Source of the DNA: an uncultured Oscillospiraceae bacterium
GTDB lineage: Bacteria > Bacillota > Clostridia > Oscillospirales > Oscillospiraceae
Reading direction: 5' to 3'
DNA: 13,104 bases
Assembly (NCBI GenBank): GCA_910577915.1
Contig: CAJTOM010000070.1
Location: 1 to 13,104, forward strand
Both the position numbers and the translations under genes were made by a program. Below, one piece after another: positions 1 to 6,931 of this stretch. The notes beneath the pieces are model-generated. The model did no database searches, was not told where the DNA came from, and saw nothing but the letters and a program-made list of their open reading frames with translations. The stretch's first letter is position 1. Each line of letters starts with the position of its first letter.

Positions 1-32
1 GCCGGCGGATGCTGCGGATGCGGGAGAAGTAG
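1..32 (+). other. Possible 3' end of an upstream gene
   Basis: A plus-strand frame entering from the left edge stops at TAG 30-32 and would end in RRMLRMREK. A hairpin follows within 8 bases, which fits a gene end, but two other plus-strand frames are also open here and only about ten codons are visible. The gene cannot be identified and could equally be noise. Confidence 0.2.
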
Positions 33-39
33 GGCAGCC

Positions 40-65
40 ATACTTTTTCTTGAAAGAAAAAGTAT
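40..65. repeat. Short perfect palindrome (hairpin, possible dispersed repeat)
   Basis: ATACTTTTTCT at 40-50 and AGAAAAAGTAT at 55-65 are perfectly complementary around the loop TGAA, followed by CAAAAAGAAC. The arm itself carries a T5 tract, but no T-run follows the stem on either strand, so it is not a canonical intrinsic terminator. It is AT-rich in a GC-rich neighbourhood. Similar hairpins occur as dispersed intergenic elements in Clostridia from memory; I cannot count copies here. It may separate the upstream transcript from the rluA-like promoter. Confidence 0.6.
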
Positions 66-150
66 CAAAAAGAACTTTGTTTCGGGCCTGGGCCCACTGC
101 TGTTCCCGAATTTCCGCCCGGTGACGAGCATATACGCTTCATTACGCGCA

Positions 151-183
151 GCCGCCTTCCCAGGATTTCCTGGAGAAGGCGGC
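151..183. repeat. Long intergenic hairpin upstream of the rluA-like promoter
   Basis: GCCGCCTTC (151-159) pairs perfectly with GAAGGCGGC (175-183), and CCAGG (160-164) pairs with CCTGG (169-173) across one bulged A (174) and a four-base loop, giving a 14-bp stem. No T-run follows on either strand. It ends 11 bases before the -35 box of the next promoter, so it may be the end of upstream transcription or a small palindromic repeat unit. Confidence 0.5.
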
Positions 184-193
184 ATTCTACATA

Positions 194-222
194 TTGAAAA
201 CCCGCGGTTCTTGTTGTATACT
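194..222 (+). promoter_or_regulatory. Sigma-A-type promoter of the rluA-like/exonuclease operon
   Basis: TTGAAA (194-199) is followed by a 17-bp spacer and TATACT (217-222). Each box matches the consensus at five of six positions. Transcription would start near 229, leaving a leader of about 28 nt with the ribosome binding site GGGGGAGG at 241-248. Confidence 0.75.
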
Positions 223-256
223 ATAGGCAAGGTTTTCAGCGGGGGAGGCGACGGGC

Positions 257-1132
257 GTGGAGCTGCTGGTGAAGCCGGAGCAGGCCGGGCGGACGGTCAA
301 AAGCCTGCTGAAGGGGGAGCTGGGCCTCTCCACCGCCCGCATCGCCCGCCTGAAACGGACGGAGACCGGGCTGACGGTCAACGGCGTCCGGGTGTTCACC
401 AGCGCGGTGCTGCGCGCCGGCGACCGGCTGGCGGTGGACCTGCCGGCGGCGGAGCGGCCCACCGCCGTCCGTCCGGCGGCCATGGATCTGGACGTCCGCT
501 GGGAGGACGAGCACCTGCTCATCCTGAACAAGAGCGCGCCCCTGGCGGTGATCCCCTCCTCCCTCTCCCCCGGCGAGCCCACGCTGGCGGAGGGGCTGGC
601 CCACTACCTGGGCCCGGGCTTCTCCTTTCACCCGGTAAACCGGCTGGACCGGGGCACCACGGGCCTCATGGCCGTGGCCAAAAACGGCTGGGTCCACGAC
701 CGCCTGCGCCGCCAGCTCCACGGCGGCGGCTTTACCCGGCAGTATCTGGCCGTGTGCGCCGACGCGCCCCAGCCCGCCGCCGGGTCTGTGGAGCTGCCCA
801 TCGGCCGGGCCCCCGGCTCCGCCATCCGGCGGCAGGCGGACCCCCAGGGCCGCCCCGCCCGGACGGACTACCGGGTGCTGGCGGCGTCGGGCCCCTTCTC
901 CCTGGTGGAGCTCACGCCCCGCACGGGGCGCACCCACCAGATTCGGGTGCACATGGCCGCCCTGGGCTGCCCCCTGGCGGGGGACTGGCTCTACGGCACG
1001 GAGGACCGCGCCCTGATCCCCCGGCCCGCCCTCCACGCCGCCCGGCTGACCCTCGTCCACCCCGCCACCGGCCACACCCTCTCCCTCGCCGCCCCTCTCC
1101 CAGCAGATATGAAAAAATTACTGGAGCGATGA
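257..1132 (+). CDS. RluA-family RNA pseudouridine synthase
   Basis: Cytoplasmic enzyme that isomerises selected uridines in rRNA or tRNA to pseudouridine. Residues 1-60 resemble an S4-like RNA-binding domain (ARIARLKRTETGLTVNG). The catalytic motif lies near residues 128-135 (NRLDRGTT) with D131 as the expected catalytic aspartate, and the family's distal motif RTGRTHQIRVH lies at 222-232. The 291-aa length is normal for the RluA/RluD group. Start: GTG at 257, chosen because GGGGGAGG lies 8 bases upstream and the S4-like domain begins directly after it. The stop TGA is followed 3 bases later by the next ATG, so the two genes are co-transcribed and probably translationally coupled. The exact target uridine cannot be assigned from sequence; Clostridia carry several paralogues, so no gene symbol is given. 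Confidence 0.93.
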   Translation: MELLVKPEQAGRTVKSLLKGELGLSTARIARLKRTETGLTVNGVRVFTSAVLRAGDRLAVDLPAAERPTAVRPAAMDLDVRWEDEHLLILNKSAPLAVIPSSLSPGEPTLAEGLAHYLGPGFSFHPVNRLDRGTTGLMAVAKNGWVHDRLRRQLHGGGFTRQYLAVCADAPQPAAGSVELPIGRAPGSAIRRQADPQGRPARTDYRVLAASGPFSLVELTPRTGRTHQIRVHMAALGCPLAGDWLYGTEDRALIPRPALHAARLTLVHPATGHTLSLAAPLPADMKKLLER

Positions 1133-1135
1133 CAA

Positions 1136-2074
1136 ATGTCCGAGCTGATTTTTTTGGATCTGGAGTGGAACACCACCTTCTACCGCAGCCGCACAGGGGA
1201 GCGGCTTCCCTTCCATGAACTCATCGAGGTTGCCGCCATCAAGGTGGAGAAGGACACCGGCGCCATGCTGGACTCCTTCCACAGCTACATCTGTCCCAAG
1301 GCCAGCCGCAAGATCGAAAACCGCACCTACCGCCTGCTCCCCTACGAGCGGGGGGAGCTCCAGGAGCTGCTGTACGCCGCCCCCGGCTTTCTGGACCTGG
1401 GGCCCGCCTTCCTGCACTGGTGCGGGGCCGCCCCCGTCTTTGTGGAGTGGGGCAGCAACGACGTGGAGGTTCTTTTAAGCAACTTCGCCTTCCACCACCT
1501 CTCCTTTGACGCGGACTGGACGTGCGAGTACTACGACCTCCAATACATCTACCAGAAGCTCCTCACCGGGGAGCTGGGCTGCCAGCCCTCCCTGGAGAAG
1601 GCGGTGACGGATCTGGGCCTGGACACCGACCTGGACTTCCACAGCGCCTGGAACGACACCTACTACACCGTGCTGGTCTACCAGACCATGCTGGACCGCA
1701 TTCCCGGCCTCGCCCTCTTCCGCCGCCCCCCCAAGCAGAAGGGGAAGCTCCCTCTGTGGGAGCTGGAGCTGGGCCTGTTCGACACCCGCTGGGCCTGCAA
1801 GAACCGGCGGGAGGTGTCCCAGCCGGCCTGTCCCCTGTGCGGCGAGCGCCTGGCCCCCGGCCGCTGGGTGCGCACCACCCCCGGCGAGCAGGTCCAGCGC
1901 TTAAAGTGCCAGGCGCACCGCCGGCTCTACCTGATCGTGACCTCGGAGAAGAGCGGCCTCCGCTGGCTGTGCCGGGCGGCCATCTACAAGGACGCCGGCC
2001 CCATCGCCGAGCGCTACCGCAAGACCCTGCGGAAGATCCAGGAGAAAAACCGGCGGCGGGCCCCGGCGGGCTAG
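1136..2074 (+). CDS. Stand-alone DEDDh 3'-5' exonuclease with C-terminal Cys/His (zinc-ribbon-like) region
   Basis: The 312-aa protein has the three exonuclease motifs of the RNase T / DNA polymerase III epsilon superfamily: Exo I FLDLEW with D8 and E10, Exo II WGSNDVEVL with D109, and Exo III HSAWND with H169 and D174 (the HxAxxD form that defines DEDDh). These residues would bind two metal ions and remove nucleotides from a 3' end; whether the substrate is RNA or DNA is not visible. Residues 232-261 contain C232-P-L-C235 and C258-x2-H261, a plausible zinc site absent from minimal family members, followed by a basic tail (RKTLRKIQEKNRRR). Start: ATG 1136, with GGAG at 1123-1126 inside the end of the upstream gene. 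Second gene of the operon, with a terminator 24 bases after the stop. Confidence 0.85.
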   Translation: MSELIFLDLEWNTTFYRSRTGERLPFHELIEVAAIKVEKDTGAMLDSFHSYICPKASRKIENRTYRLLPYERGELQELLYAAPGFLDLGPAFLHWCGAAPVFVEWGSNDVEVLLSNFAFHHLSFDADWTCEYYDLQYIYQKLLTGELGCQPSLEKAVTDLGLDTDLDFHSAWNDTYYTVLVYQTMLDRIPGLALFRRPPKQKGKLPLWELELGLFDTRWACKNRREVSQPACPLCGERLAPGRWVRTTPGEQVQRLKCQAHRRLYLIVTSEKSGLRWLCRAAIYKDAGPIAERYRKTLRKIQEKNRRRAPAG

Positions 2075-2097
2075 GGCGCCGCACACATCCACATACC

Positions 2098-2141
2098 ACA
2101 GGACCGCTCCATTATCCGGAGCGGTCCTGTCTTCCCTTTTT
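2098..2141 (+). terminator. Intrinsic terminator of the rluA-like/exonuclease operon
   Basis: ACAGGACCGCTCC (2098-2110) pairs perfectly with GGAGCGGTCCTGT (2118-2130) around a 7-nt loop. A pyrimidine run ending in TTTTT (2137-2141) follows. The T-run works only on the plus strand. The TAA of the convergent M56 gene (2140-2142) sits in it. Confidence 0.9.
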
Positions 2142-4650
2142 ATGTCTCTCCGCCCCGGTCCTCGCCGTAGATGCCGCGCTCGTCCATATGCTCAAAGTGG
2201 ATGCTGTCCGCAGTGACGGGGGCGAAGGTCACCCCCGCCGTACTGTACGCCGCCGCCCAGGCGCTGAACCGGGCGGCGACGTCCTCCTCGGTCATCGCCA
2301 GCAGCGCCTCCATGTCCGTCTCCTGCCAGAAGGCGGAGATGGCGCTCAGCATCCCGCCCACACACGCGTCCCGCTCCCCCACGGTCACGGCGGATTTGTC
2401 GGCAACGTGGTAGGACACGTCATAGTACAGATCGCACCAGGCCATGACGCTGCCGTCCCTCTCGACGGTCCGCTCCGGCAGGCTGGCGGCAAAGCCGGGG
2501 TCCTGCTCCGCCCTTCCGGTGTGGAGGGCGCGGATCATCATGCCGTTCTCCGTGCCGGAGTGGCGGCAGGTCAGGGTGGCAAAGGCCCGCTCCTCCTCCG
2601 TCAGCTCCACGGCGCAGTCGTTCCAGATAACGTCGCAGTTGATGCGGTTGTAGGCGTCTTCGTTGGCGTTGGCCCAGTCCAGCAGGCGCTGGTTGAACGC
2701 CTCCAGGGTCTCTTCCCTGTAATCCGCCGTTTTCAGGGACAGAAGGGCGTCGTAGTCCGCCCGGGTGGCCCGGGGGAACTCCCGCGTCTCACTCTCCGCC
2801 GAGAGGGACGCAGTGCCCAGGTGGATCGCGGCATTGAGGGCGCTCTCGCGCATCTCGTCCCACTGCGCCTGCTCCTCCGGCGTGGCCGGGCGCAGGCCGG
2901 TGAGCACCCCGCCGGTATAGACGGCATAGAGCTCCACCGCGCTGTCGGAGTAGCTGCCGTTCCCGGTGTGCTCGCTGATCCAGAGGACCTCCTGTTCGTC
3001 CCAGATGCCCCGGACCTCCTGCCCCTGGAACCACATGGTCAGGCCGTTGCCGTCGCCGTCCGGGTCGTCAAACCGGTACGTCAGGCCGAAGGGGACATAG
3101 GGGGAGAGAACCTCATCCCAGGTGGAGGCAACCTGCCGGGACGTTTCGGCGTAGAGGGCCGCGTCATCCGTGTCGCCCTTCGGCCCGAAGGACCTGATAT
3201 AGTACCCCAGCTCCACCTGGAGGGCGGCGGTGCTCAGCCGCTCCACCTCCGCCGCGTCCGCCATATCCGCCAGGGGCCGGCGGAGCAATTCCTTCGCCTC
3301 CCGGCTGAGCGCCTCATACTCCCCCACCTTCAGGGCGTTCTCATCCAGAATGGTCAGGGTGTACATAAATTCCGCCCCGCCGCTCCCGATCCCGTCGAAG
3401 CTCCTGGTCCGCCACCTGTCCGCCGTCAGGGGCTCATACACGTTGAAAAAGTAGCCGCCGAAGGCCGCCAGGGCCTCCGCCTCCCGCCCGGCGGGCAGGG
3501 AGTAGGCCGCCTGGCTCAGGGAGAACCGCTCGATCAGCTCCATATCCCTGTCGTTCCGCCCGCTGCGCATCTTCTCCCGGAACGTCGCCACGGTCATGTC
3601 CTCGTAATCGTCGATCCACAGGGCGAAAAGCCGCTGACTTTCCTCCTCTGAGAAGTCATTGCCGGGGATCATGGTCAGATATTCCCGCAGATCCTCCTCC
3701 GCCGGGGCCGCCGAGGTGGCAAAGGCCGCGCTTACGCCGCAGATGAGCGCCGCTGCCGCCAGCAGGGCGGCCAGGGAACGTTTTTTCAGTCTCATAATCG
3801 CAACAATCCTTTCTTCCGCCGCATTTCTGCTGAAGGCGCTGGTCAGGGGACCCAGCCCGCTTTTGCACGCCTCCATACTGATCAGGGTCCGGGCGTAGTC
3901 CCCCCGCCGGTCCACCCCCAGCCGCCGGACCACCGCCTCGTCGCAGCGCAGCTCCATGTCCCGGTTGGCCAGCAGGTACATGGCCCACGCCAGGGGGTTG
4001 AACCAGTGGAGGCAGGCCGCCGCCGTCAGCACCAGCTTGAACAGGGCGTCAAAGTGGCGGATGTGGGTCAGCTCGTGCTCCAGTATCCAGGTCATCCGGG
4101 CGCCGCCGGCCCCGTCCAGGGTCTTGGGCAGCAGGATCACCGGCCGGAGAATCCCGTAGGTCAGGGGCGCGGCGATCCGGTCCGACCGCCGCAGGGCCAC
4201 CGGGCGGCGCAGCCCGCCCGCCGCCAGCCGCTCCCGGAGCGGGGCCTCATCCGCCGGCAGGGCGGTGCGAAACTCCCGGCAGCACCGGAGGTAGGAGACC
4301 AGGAAGAACCCGCCCCACGCCAGCACTCCCGCCAGCCACACCAGCGTCCACACCGGAACCCCTCCCCCCGTCTCCGCCGGCGGCGCGGCGGGAGCCGGCG
4401 GCACAGGGGCCGCCCCCGGCAGAACCGTCCCCGCCGGCAGCCGCCCCGCCGGGCTCTCCGCCGCCGCCGGGGCCAGGGCGTACACGCTCCAGGGCGAGGG
4501 AATGGAGACGGGGACCAGCAGCCGGGCCGCCGCCACGGCCCACAGGGCCAGGAAGGTCCCCTTGGGCAGGCGGTGGAGGGTCAGCGCCCGCAGGAGCGCC
4601 GCCGCCAGAATCAGCGCGCCCCCCTGGAAGCTCATCTGCAGCAAGCTCAT
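2140..4650 (-). CDS. BlaR1-like M56 family membrane metalloprotease with large C-terminal sensor-like region
   Basis: Predicted integral-membrane antirepressor that would cleave, or cause cleavage of, its partner BlaI-type repressor after sensing an external signal. From the chosen start it is 836 aa. Hydrophobic segments lie near residues 10-25, 33-50, 100-120 and 203-225. The zinc-protease motif HELTH is at 192-196, and E233 in NRDMELRCDEAV is a likely third ligand. A last membrane segment (about 291-311) precedes roughly 520 residues that are probably extracellular. I found no SxxK motif in that part, so it does not look like the penicillin-binding domain of true BlaR1; the signal is unknown. 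Start: ATG at 4650, with GAGGTGG just upstream and 10 bases after the repressor stop; a longer frame reaching 4740 overlaps the repressor and lacks this support. Co-transcribed with the repressor. Confidence 0.88.
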   Translation of the reverse strand: MSLLQMSFQGGALILAAALLRALTLHRLPKGTFLALWAVAAARLLVPVSIPSPWSVYALAPAAAESPAGRLPAGTVLPGAAPVPPAPAAPPAETGGGVPVWTLVWLAGVLAWGGFFLVSYLRCCREFRTALPADEAPLRERLAAGGLRRPVALRRSDRIAAPLTYGILRPVILLPKTLDGAGGARMTWILEHELTHIRHFDALFKLVLTAAACLHWFNPLAWAMYLLANRDMELRCDEAVVRRLGVDRRGDYARTLISMEACKSGLGPLTSAFSRNAAEERIVAIMRLKKRSLAALLAAAALICGVSAAFATSAAPAEEDLREYLTMIPGNDFSEEESQRLFALWIDDYEDMTVATFREKMRSGRNDRDMELIERFSLSQAAYSLPAGREAEALAAFGGYFFNVYEPLTADRWRTRSFDGIGSGGAEFMYTLTILDENALKVGEYEALSREAKELLRRPLADMADAAEVERLSTAALQVELGYYIRSFGPKGDTDDAALYAETSRQVASTWDEVLSPYVPFGLTYRFDDPDGDGNGLTMWFQGQEVRGIWDEQEVLWISEHTGNGSYSDSAVELYAVYTGGVLTGLRPATPEEQAQWDEMRESALNAAIHLGTASLSAESETREFPRATRADYDALLSLKTADYREETLEAFNQRLLDWANANEDAYNRINCDVIWNDCAVELTEEERAFATLTCRHSGTENGMMIRALHTGRAEQDPGFAASLPERTVERDGSVMAWCDLYYDVSYHVADKSAVTVGERDACVGGMLSAISAFWQETDMEALLAMTEEDVAARFSAWAAAYSTAGVTFAPVTADSIHFEHMDERGIYGEDRGGET

Positions 4651-4660
4651 AACCGCCACC

Positions 4661-5020
4661 TCACTCCCACTCCCCCACGATCTCCCGCAGGCGCTCCAGC
4701 TGCTCCGCCGACAGCCGCCTGCGGCCCACCAGGGCGGCAAACAGCTTGTCCACCGAGCCGTCGAAGAGCTTGCCCACCAGCTCGTCGGTCTCCGCAGCCT
4801 GGACCGCCTCCCTGGAGACCAGGGGCCGGCAGAGGAAGTTGGGCTCCCGCCGCTCCACCGCCCCCTTCTTGATGCACCGCTTGATGAGGGTGTAGGTGGT
4901 GTTCATGTTCCACCCCACCTCCTCCGCCAGCACGTCGGAGATGTGCTTGGCGGTGGCCTCCCCCTCCCGCCAGAGCACCCCCATCACCTTCAGTTCCGAA
5001 TCAAACAGCTTGCCGTCCAT
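4661..5020 (-). CDS. BlaI/MecI/CopY-family transcriptional repressor
   Basis: The 119-aa protein has the size and order of BlaI: an N-terminal winged helix (about 1-70, beginning LFDSELKVMGVLWREG; recognition helix near WNMNTTYTLIKRCIKKG at 38-54) followed by a C-terminal dimerisation helix region. The family binds a TACA/TGTA- or ACTAC-type dyad as a dimer and is inactivated by proteolysis triggered by a partner M56 protease, here the next gene. Start: ATG 5020 with AAAGGAGG just upstream on the minus strand. Its promoter holds a palindromic operator, so autoregulation of the two-gene operon is likely. The regulon may include other genes; nothing nearby is a beta-lactamase, so a beta-lactam role is not supported. 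Confidence 0.92.
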   Translation of the reverse strand: MDGKLFDSELKVMGVLWREGEATAKHISDVLAEEVGWNMNTTYTLIKRCIKKGAVERREPNFLCRPLVSREAVQAAETDELVGKLFDGSVDKLFAALVGRRRLSAEQLERLREIVGEWE

Positions 5021-5060
5021 AGCGGCCTCCTTTCACACTACTCCAGTCGTTTGCAAGGTC

Positions 5061-5089
5061 ATACTACCACAGTAGTGTACATCTGTCAA
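5061..5089 (-). promoter_or_regulatory. Promoter of the blaI-like/M56 operon
   Basis: Read on the minus strand, a perfect TTGACA (5089-5084), a 17-bp spacer and TAGTAT (5066-5061) form a strong sigma-A promoter. The start point would fall near 5054, giving a leader of about 34 nt. The operator dyad overlaps the downstream half of the spacer and the -10 box, so bound repressor would block RNA polymerase. Confidence 0.85.
5062..5077. promoter_or_regulatory. Palindromic BlaI-type operator
   Basis: ACTAC (5063-5067) and GTAGT (5072-5076) form a perfect inverted repeat separated by CACA, resembling the TACTAC...GTAGTA operators of BlaI/MecI proteins. A further ACTAC match lies at 5037-5041 (CACACTACTC), between the promoter and the ribosome binding site, and could be a second half-site. 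Confidence 0.8.
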
Positions 5090-5152
5090 GGCCCTTTTGG
5101 CAAACCAGCCGGAATTTTTCTCCGCCCCCGGCGCGCAGGGGGCCCCGCGCCG

Positions 5153-5181
5153 TTGACGCTCCGCCCGATTCCTGCTACAAT
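5153..5181 (+). promoter_or_regulatory. Sigma-A-type promoter of yjdF
   Basis: TTGACG (5153-5158), a 17-bp spacer and TACAAT (5176-5181) match the consensus at five of six positions each. Transcription from about 5188 would begin right at the 5' strand of the riboswitch closing stem. It diverges from the repressor promoter about 60 bp away. Confidence 0.85.
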
Positions 5182-5188
5182 AGCCGCA

Positions 5189-5304
5189 GCAGGGATCAAA
5201 ACACATCCCGGTTGGTAGTCCGGGAGCAGCCCCGTGCTGTCAGTAGCCTTCCTCCTTTGGTCGTCCATTCCCTGCGGCGCACGCATATCATATTAAAGGA
5301 GGAA
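5189..5304 (+). promoter_or_regulatory. yjdF-type riboswitch (azaaromatic-responsive) with translational expression platform
   Basis: A closing stem forms from GCAGGGA (5189-5195) and TCCCTGC (5269-5275). Inside it are a hairpin TCCCGG (5206-5211)/CCGGGA (5220-5225) and a smaller one GCAGC (5226-5230)/GCTGT (5236-5240). Position directly before a yjdF gene matches the yjdF RNA motif, known to bind diverse azaaromatic compounds. TTCCTCCTTT (5249-5258), within the aptamer, is the exact complement of AAAGGAGGAA (5295-5304), which contains the yjdF Shine-Dalgarno. Ligand binding that holds 5249-5258 in the aptamer would free the ribosome site, so an ON switch acting on translation is inferred. 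Confidence 0.82.
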
Positions 5305-5311
5305 CCCACCC

Positions 5312-5731
5312 ATGGAAACTGCCAAGTCAAAGCTGACCGTCCTGTTCGATCCCCCCTTCTGGGTCGGCGTCTTCGAGCGGGAGAGCGGGGGCCGGTACGA
5401 GGCCTGCAAGCTCACCTTCGGCGCGGAGCCCCGGGACGCGGAGGTCTGGGCCTGTGTTCTGGCGCGCTACGACCGCCTGGACTTCTCCCCCGCCCTGGCC
5501 GTGCAGCGCGCCCCGGACCGGACCGTCAGCCCCAAGCGGGCCCAGCGCCTGGCCAGGCGGCAGACCCAGTCCGCCGGCGTCGGCACCAAGGCCCAGCAGG
5601 CCCTCCAGCTCCAGCGGGAGCAGCAGAAGACCCAGCGCCAGCGCCTCTCCCGCCAGAACCGGGAGGCGGAGGAGGAGCGCCGGTATCTTCTGCGCCGCGA
5701 GAAGCGGCGGGAGAAGCGCCGGGGCCGGTAG
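5312..5731 (+). CDS. yjdF: YjdF family protein (DUF2992)
   Basis: A 139-aa protein recognised by the conserved start KLTVLFDPPFWVGVFER (7-23), the segment KLTFGAEPRDAEVW (33-46) and the motif VGTKAQQALQLQRE (90-103), ending in a strongly basic, probably helical tail (KRREKRRGR). The family is widespread in Firmicutes; its biochemical function is unknown, but the riboswitch suggests a role in coping with planar nitrogen-containing aromatics. Start: ATG 5312, with AAAGGAGG 9 bases upstream. Single-gene transcript ending at the bidirectional terminator 19 bases after its stop. The tail's charge suggests nucleic-acid or acidic-partner binding (inference). Confidence 0.92.
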   Translation: METAKSKLTVLFDPPFWVGVFERESGGRYEACKLTFGAEPRDAEVWACVLARYDRLDFSPALAVQRAPDRTVSPKRAQRLARRQTQSAGVGTKAQQALQLQREQQKTQRQRLSRQNREAEEERRYLLRREKRREKRRGR

Positions 5732-5749
5732 AAGCCCCCTCCAATGGGT

Positions 5750-5793
5750 AAAAAGCGGCCGCGTGATACGCATGTATCACGCGGCTGCTTTTT
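5750..5793. terminator. Bidirectional intrinsic terminator between yjdF and ldh
   Basis: Five A (5750-5754), then a 15-bp stem GCGGCCGCGTGATAC (5755-5769) with GTATCACGCGGCTGC (5774-5788) containing one G-T wobble, loop GCAT, then five T (5789-5793). Symmetry gives a T-run after the stem on both strands, so it ends yjdF and the convergent lactate dehydrogenase gene. The ldh stop codon begins in the last T. Confidence 0.95.
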
Positions 5794-6761
5794 CACCGGC
5801 AAACCGCCGGGCTTCTGCCCTCCACGGAGGCAATGGCCTCCCGCATCTGCCGTGCGGAGGTGTGCAGCGCCTGGCTCTCCTCCTCGCTCAGGGGCATCTC
5901 CAGGATCTCCTCCACCCCGTTGCGCCCCACAATGGAGGGCAGGCTCAGGGCCAGCCCGTCCAGGCCGTACTGTCCCTCCAGCACCACGGACACCGGCAGC
6001 ACCGCCCGCTCGTCCTTGATGATGCACGCCGCAATGCGGCCCACCGCCATGGCGATGCCGTAGTAGGTGGCTCCCTTGCGGCGGATGATCTCATAGGCGC
6101 TGTCCCGAACCTGGCGGTACATCCGGGACATGTCCCGGCTCTCCAGCGCCCGGCCCCGGATCCGGCAGAAGCTCTCCAGGTCCAGCCCGGACACGTTGGC
6201 CTCGCTCCAGACCGCCAGCTCGCTGTCGCCGTGCTCCCCGATGATGAAGGCATGGACATTCCGGCTGTCCACCCCCAGCTCCTCTCCCAGCAGCTGCTTG
6301 AGCCGCCCGGTGTCCAGCACGGTCCCCGAGCCGATGACCCGCTCCCTGGGGTAGCCGGAGAGCCGCCACGCCTCATAGGTCAGCACGTCCACCGGGTTGG
6401 AGACGATCAGCAGGATCCCCCCGAAATCCCGGGCGGTGATCTCCTTCAAAATACTCTGCATAATGGCGGTGTTCCGGCCGATCAGGTCCAGGCGGGTCTC
6501 CCCCGGCTTCTGGTTGGCCCCCGCAGTGATGACCACCAGGGCGCAGTCGGCGATGTCGTCGTAGCCGCCGGCGGTGATCTCCATGGCGGCGCCGTAGGGC
6601 AGGCCGTCGCTCAGATCCATGGCCTCCCCCTCCGCCTTCTCCCGGTTGGCGTCCAGCAGCACCAGCTGGGAGAACAGGCCCTGCTGCAAAAAGCGAAAGG
6701 CGATGGAGGCCCCCACATAGCCGCATCCCACAATCGCCGCTTTTCTGTGGTTGATGTGCAT
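5793..6761 (-). CDS. ldh: L-lactate dehydrogenase
   Basis: Cytoplasmic NAD-dependent enzyme interconverting pyruvate and L-lactate, regenerating NAD+ in fermentation. The 322-aa length is normal. Visible residues: Rossmann motif VGCGYVG (11-17), the acidic NAD-ribose residue D37 (VLLDANR), the mobile-loop GANQKPGETR (81-90) where Q84 favours lactate over malate dehydrogenase (which has R), SNPVDVLTY (121-129), D150 and R153 of the LDTGR motif, and catalytic H177 in GEHGDSE. Start: ATG 6761, with AAGGAG on the minus strand 9 bases upstream. Monocistronic by position. No clear sigma-A boxes were found upstream. Confidence 0.95.
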   Translation of the reverse strand: MHINHRKAAIVGCGYVGASIAFRFLQQGLFSQLVLLDANREKAEGEAMDLSDGLPYGAAMEITAGGYDDIADCALVVITAGANQKPGETRLDLIGRNTAIMQSILKEITARDFGGILLIVSNPVDVLTYEAWRLSGYPRERVIGSGTVLDTGRLKQLLGEELGVDSRNVHAFIIGEHGDSELAVWSEANVSGLDLESFCRIRGRALESRDMSRMYRQVRDSAYEIIRRKGATYYGIAMAVGRIAACIIKDERAVLPVSVVLEGQYGLDGLALSLPSIVGRNGVEEILEMPLSEEESQALHTSARQMREAIASVEGRSPAVCR

Positions 6762-6779
6762 ACAAATCCGCTCCTTTTC

Positions 6780-6802
6780 CGTCCGGCCTCCGGGACCGGA
6801 CG
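6780..6802 (-). other. Hairpin in the ldh leader
   Basis: CGTCCGG (6780-6786) and CCGGACG (6796-6802) form a perfect 7-bp stem immediately before the ldh ribosome binding site. It could affect translation or mRNA stability. The adjoining stretch 6803-6902 is GC-rich with A/T runs; I see no confident ldh promoter or redox-repressor site in it. Confidence 0.35.
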
Positions 6803-6902
6803 TGATCTTGGATTAGTAGTGCCGCCTTTTTCGCCGATTATGCGGCGGGGCGAAAAAAAGACGCGCCCGCCCCCCGAGCATCCCCGCGCCGCACATTTTT
6901 TC

Positions 6903-6931
6903 TTGACTTTGCGCCCCGGCTGCGGTAGTAT
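6903..6931 (+). promoter_or_regulatory. Sigma-A-type promoter of the recombinase gene
   Basis: TTGACT (6903-6908), a 17-bp spacer and TAGTAT (6926-6931) form a good promoter pointing at the recombinase. A start near 6938 leaves an unusually long leader of about 266 nt. Confidence 0.75.

Noticed and set aside
1522..3651. 709-aa plus-strand open frame
   Set aside because: It crosses the exonuclease gene, a terminator and the antisense of the M56 gene; Pro/Gly/Arg-rich shadow with no family motif.
4651..4740. N-terminal extension of the M56 protease to 4740
   Set aside because: The extension overlaps the repressor gene, is not hydrophobic like the family start, and the ATG at 4650 has a good ribosome site.
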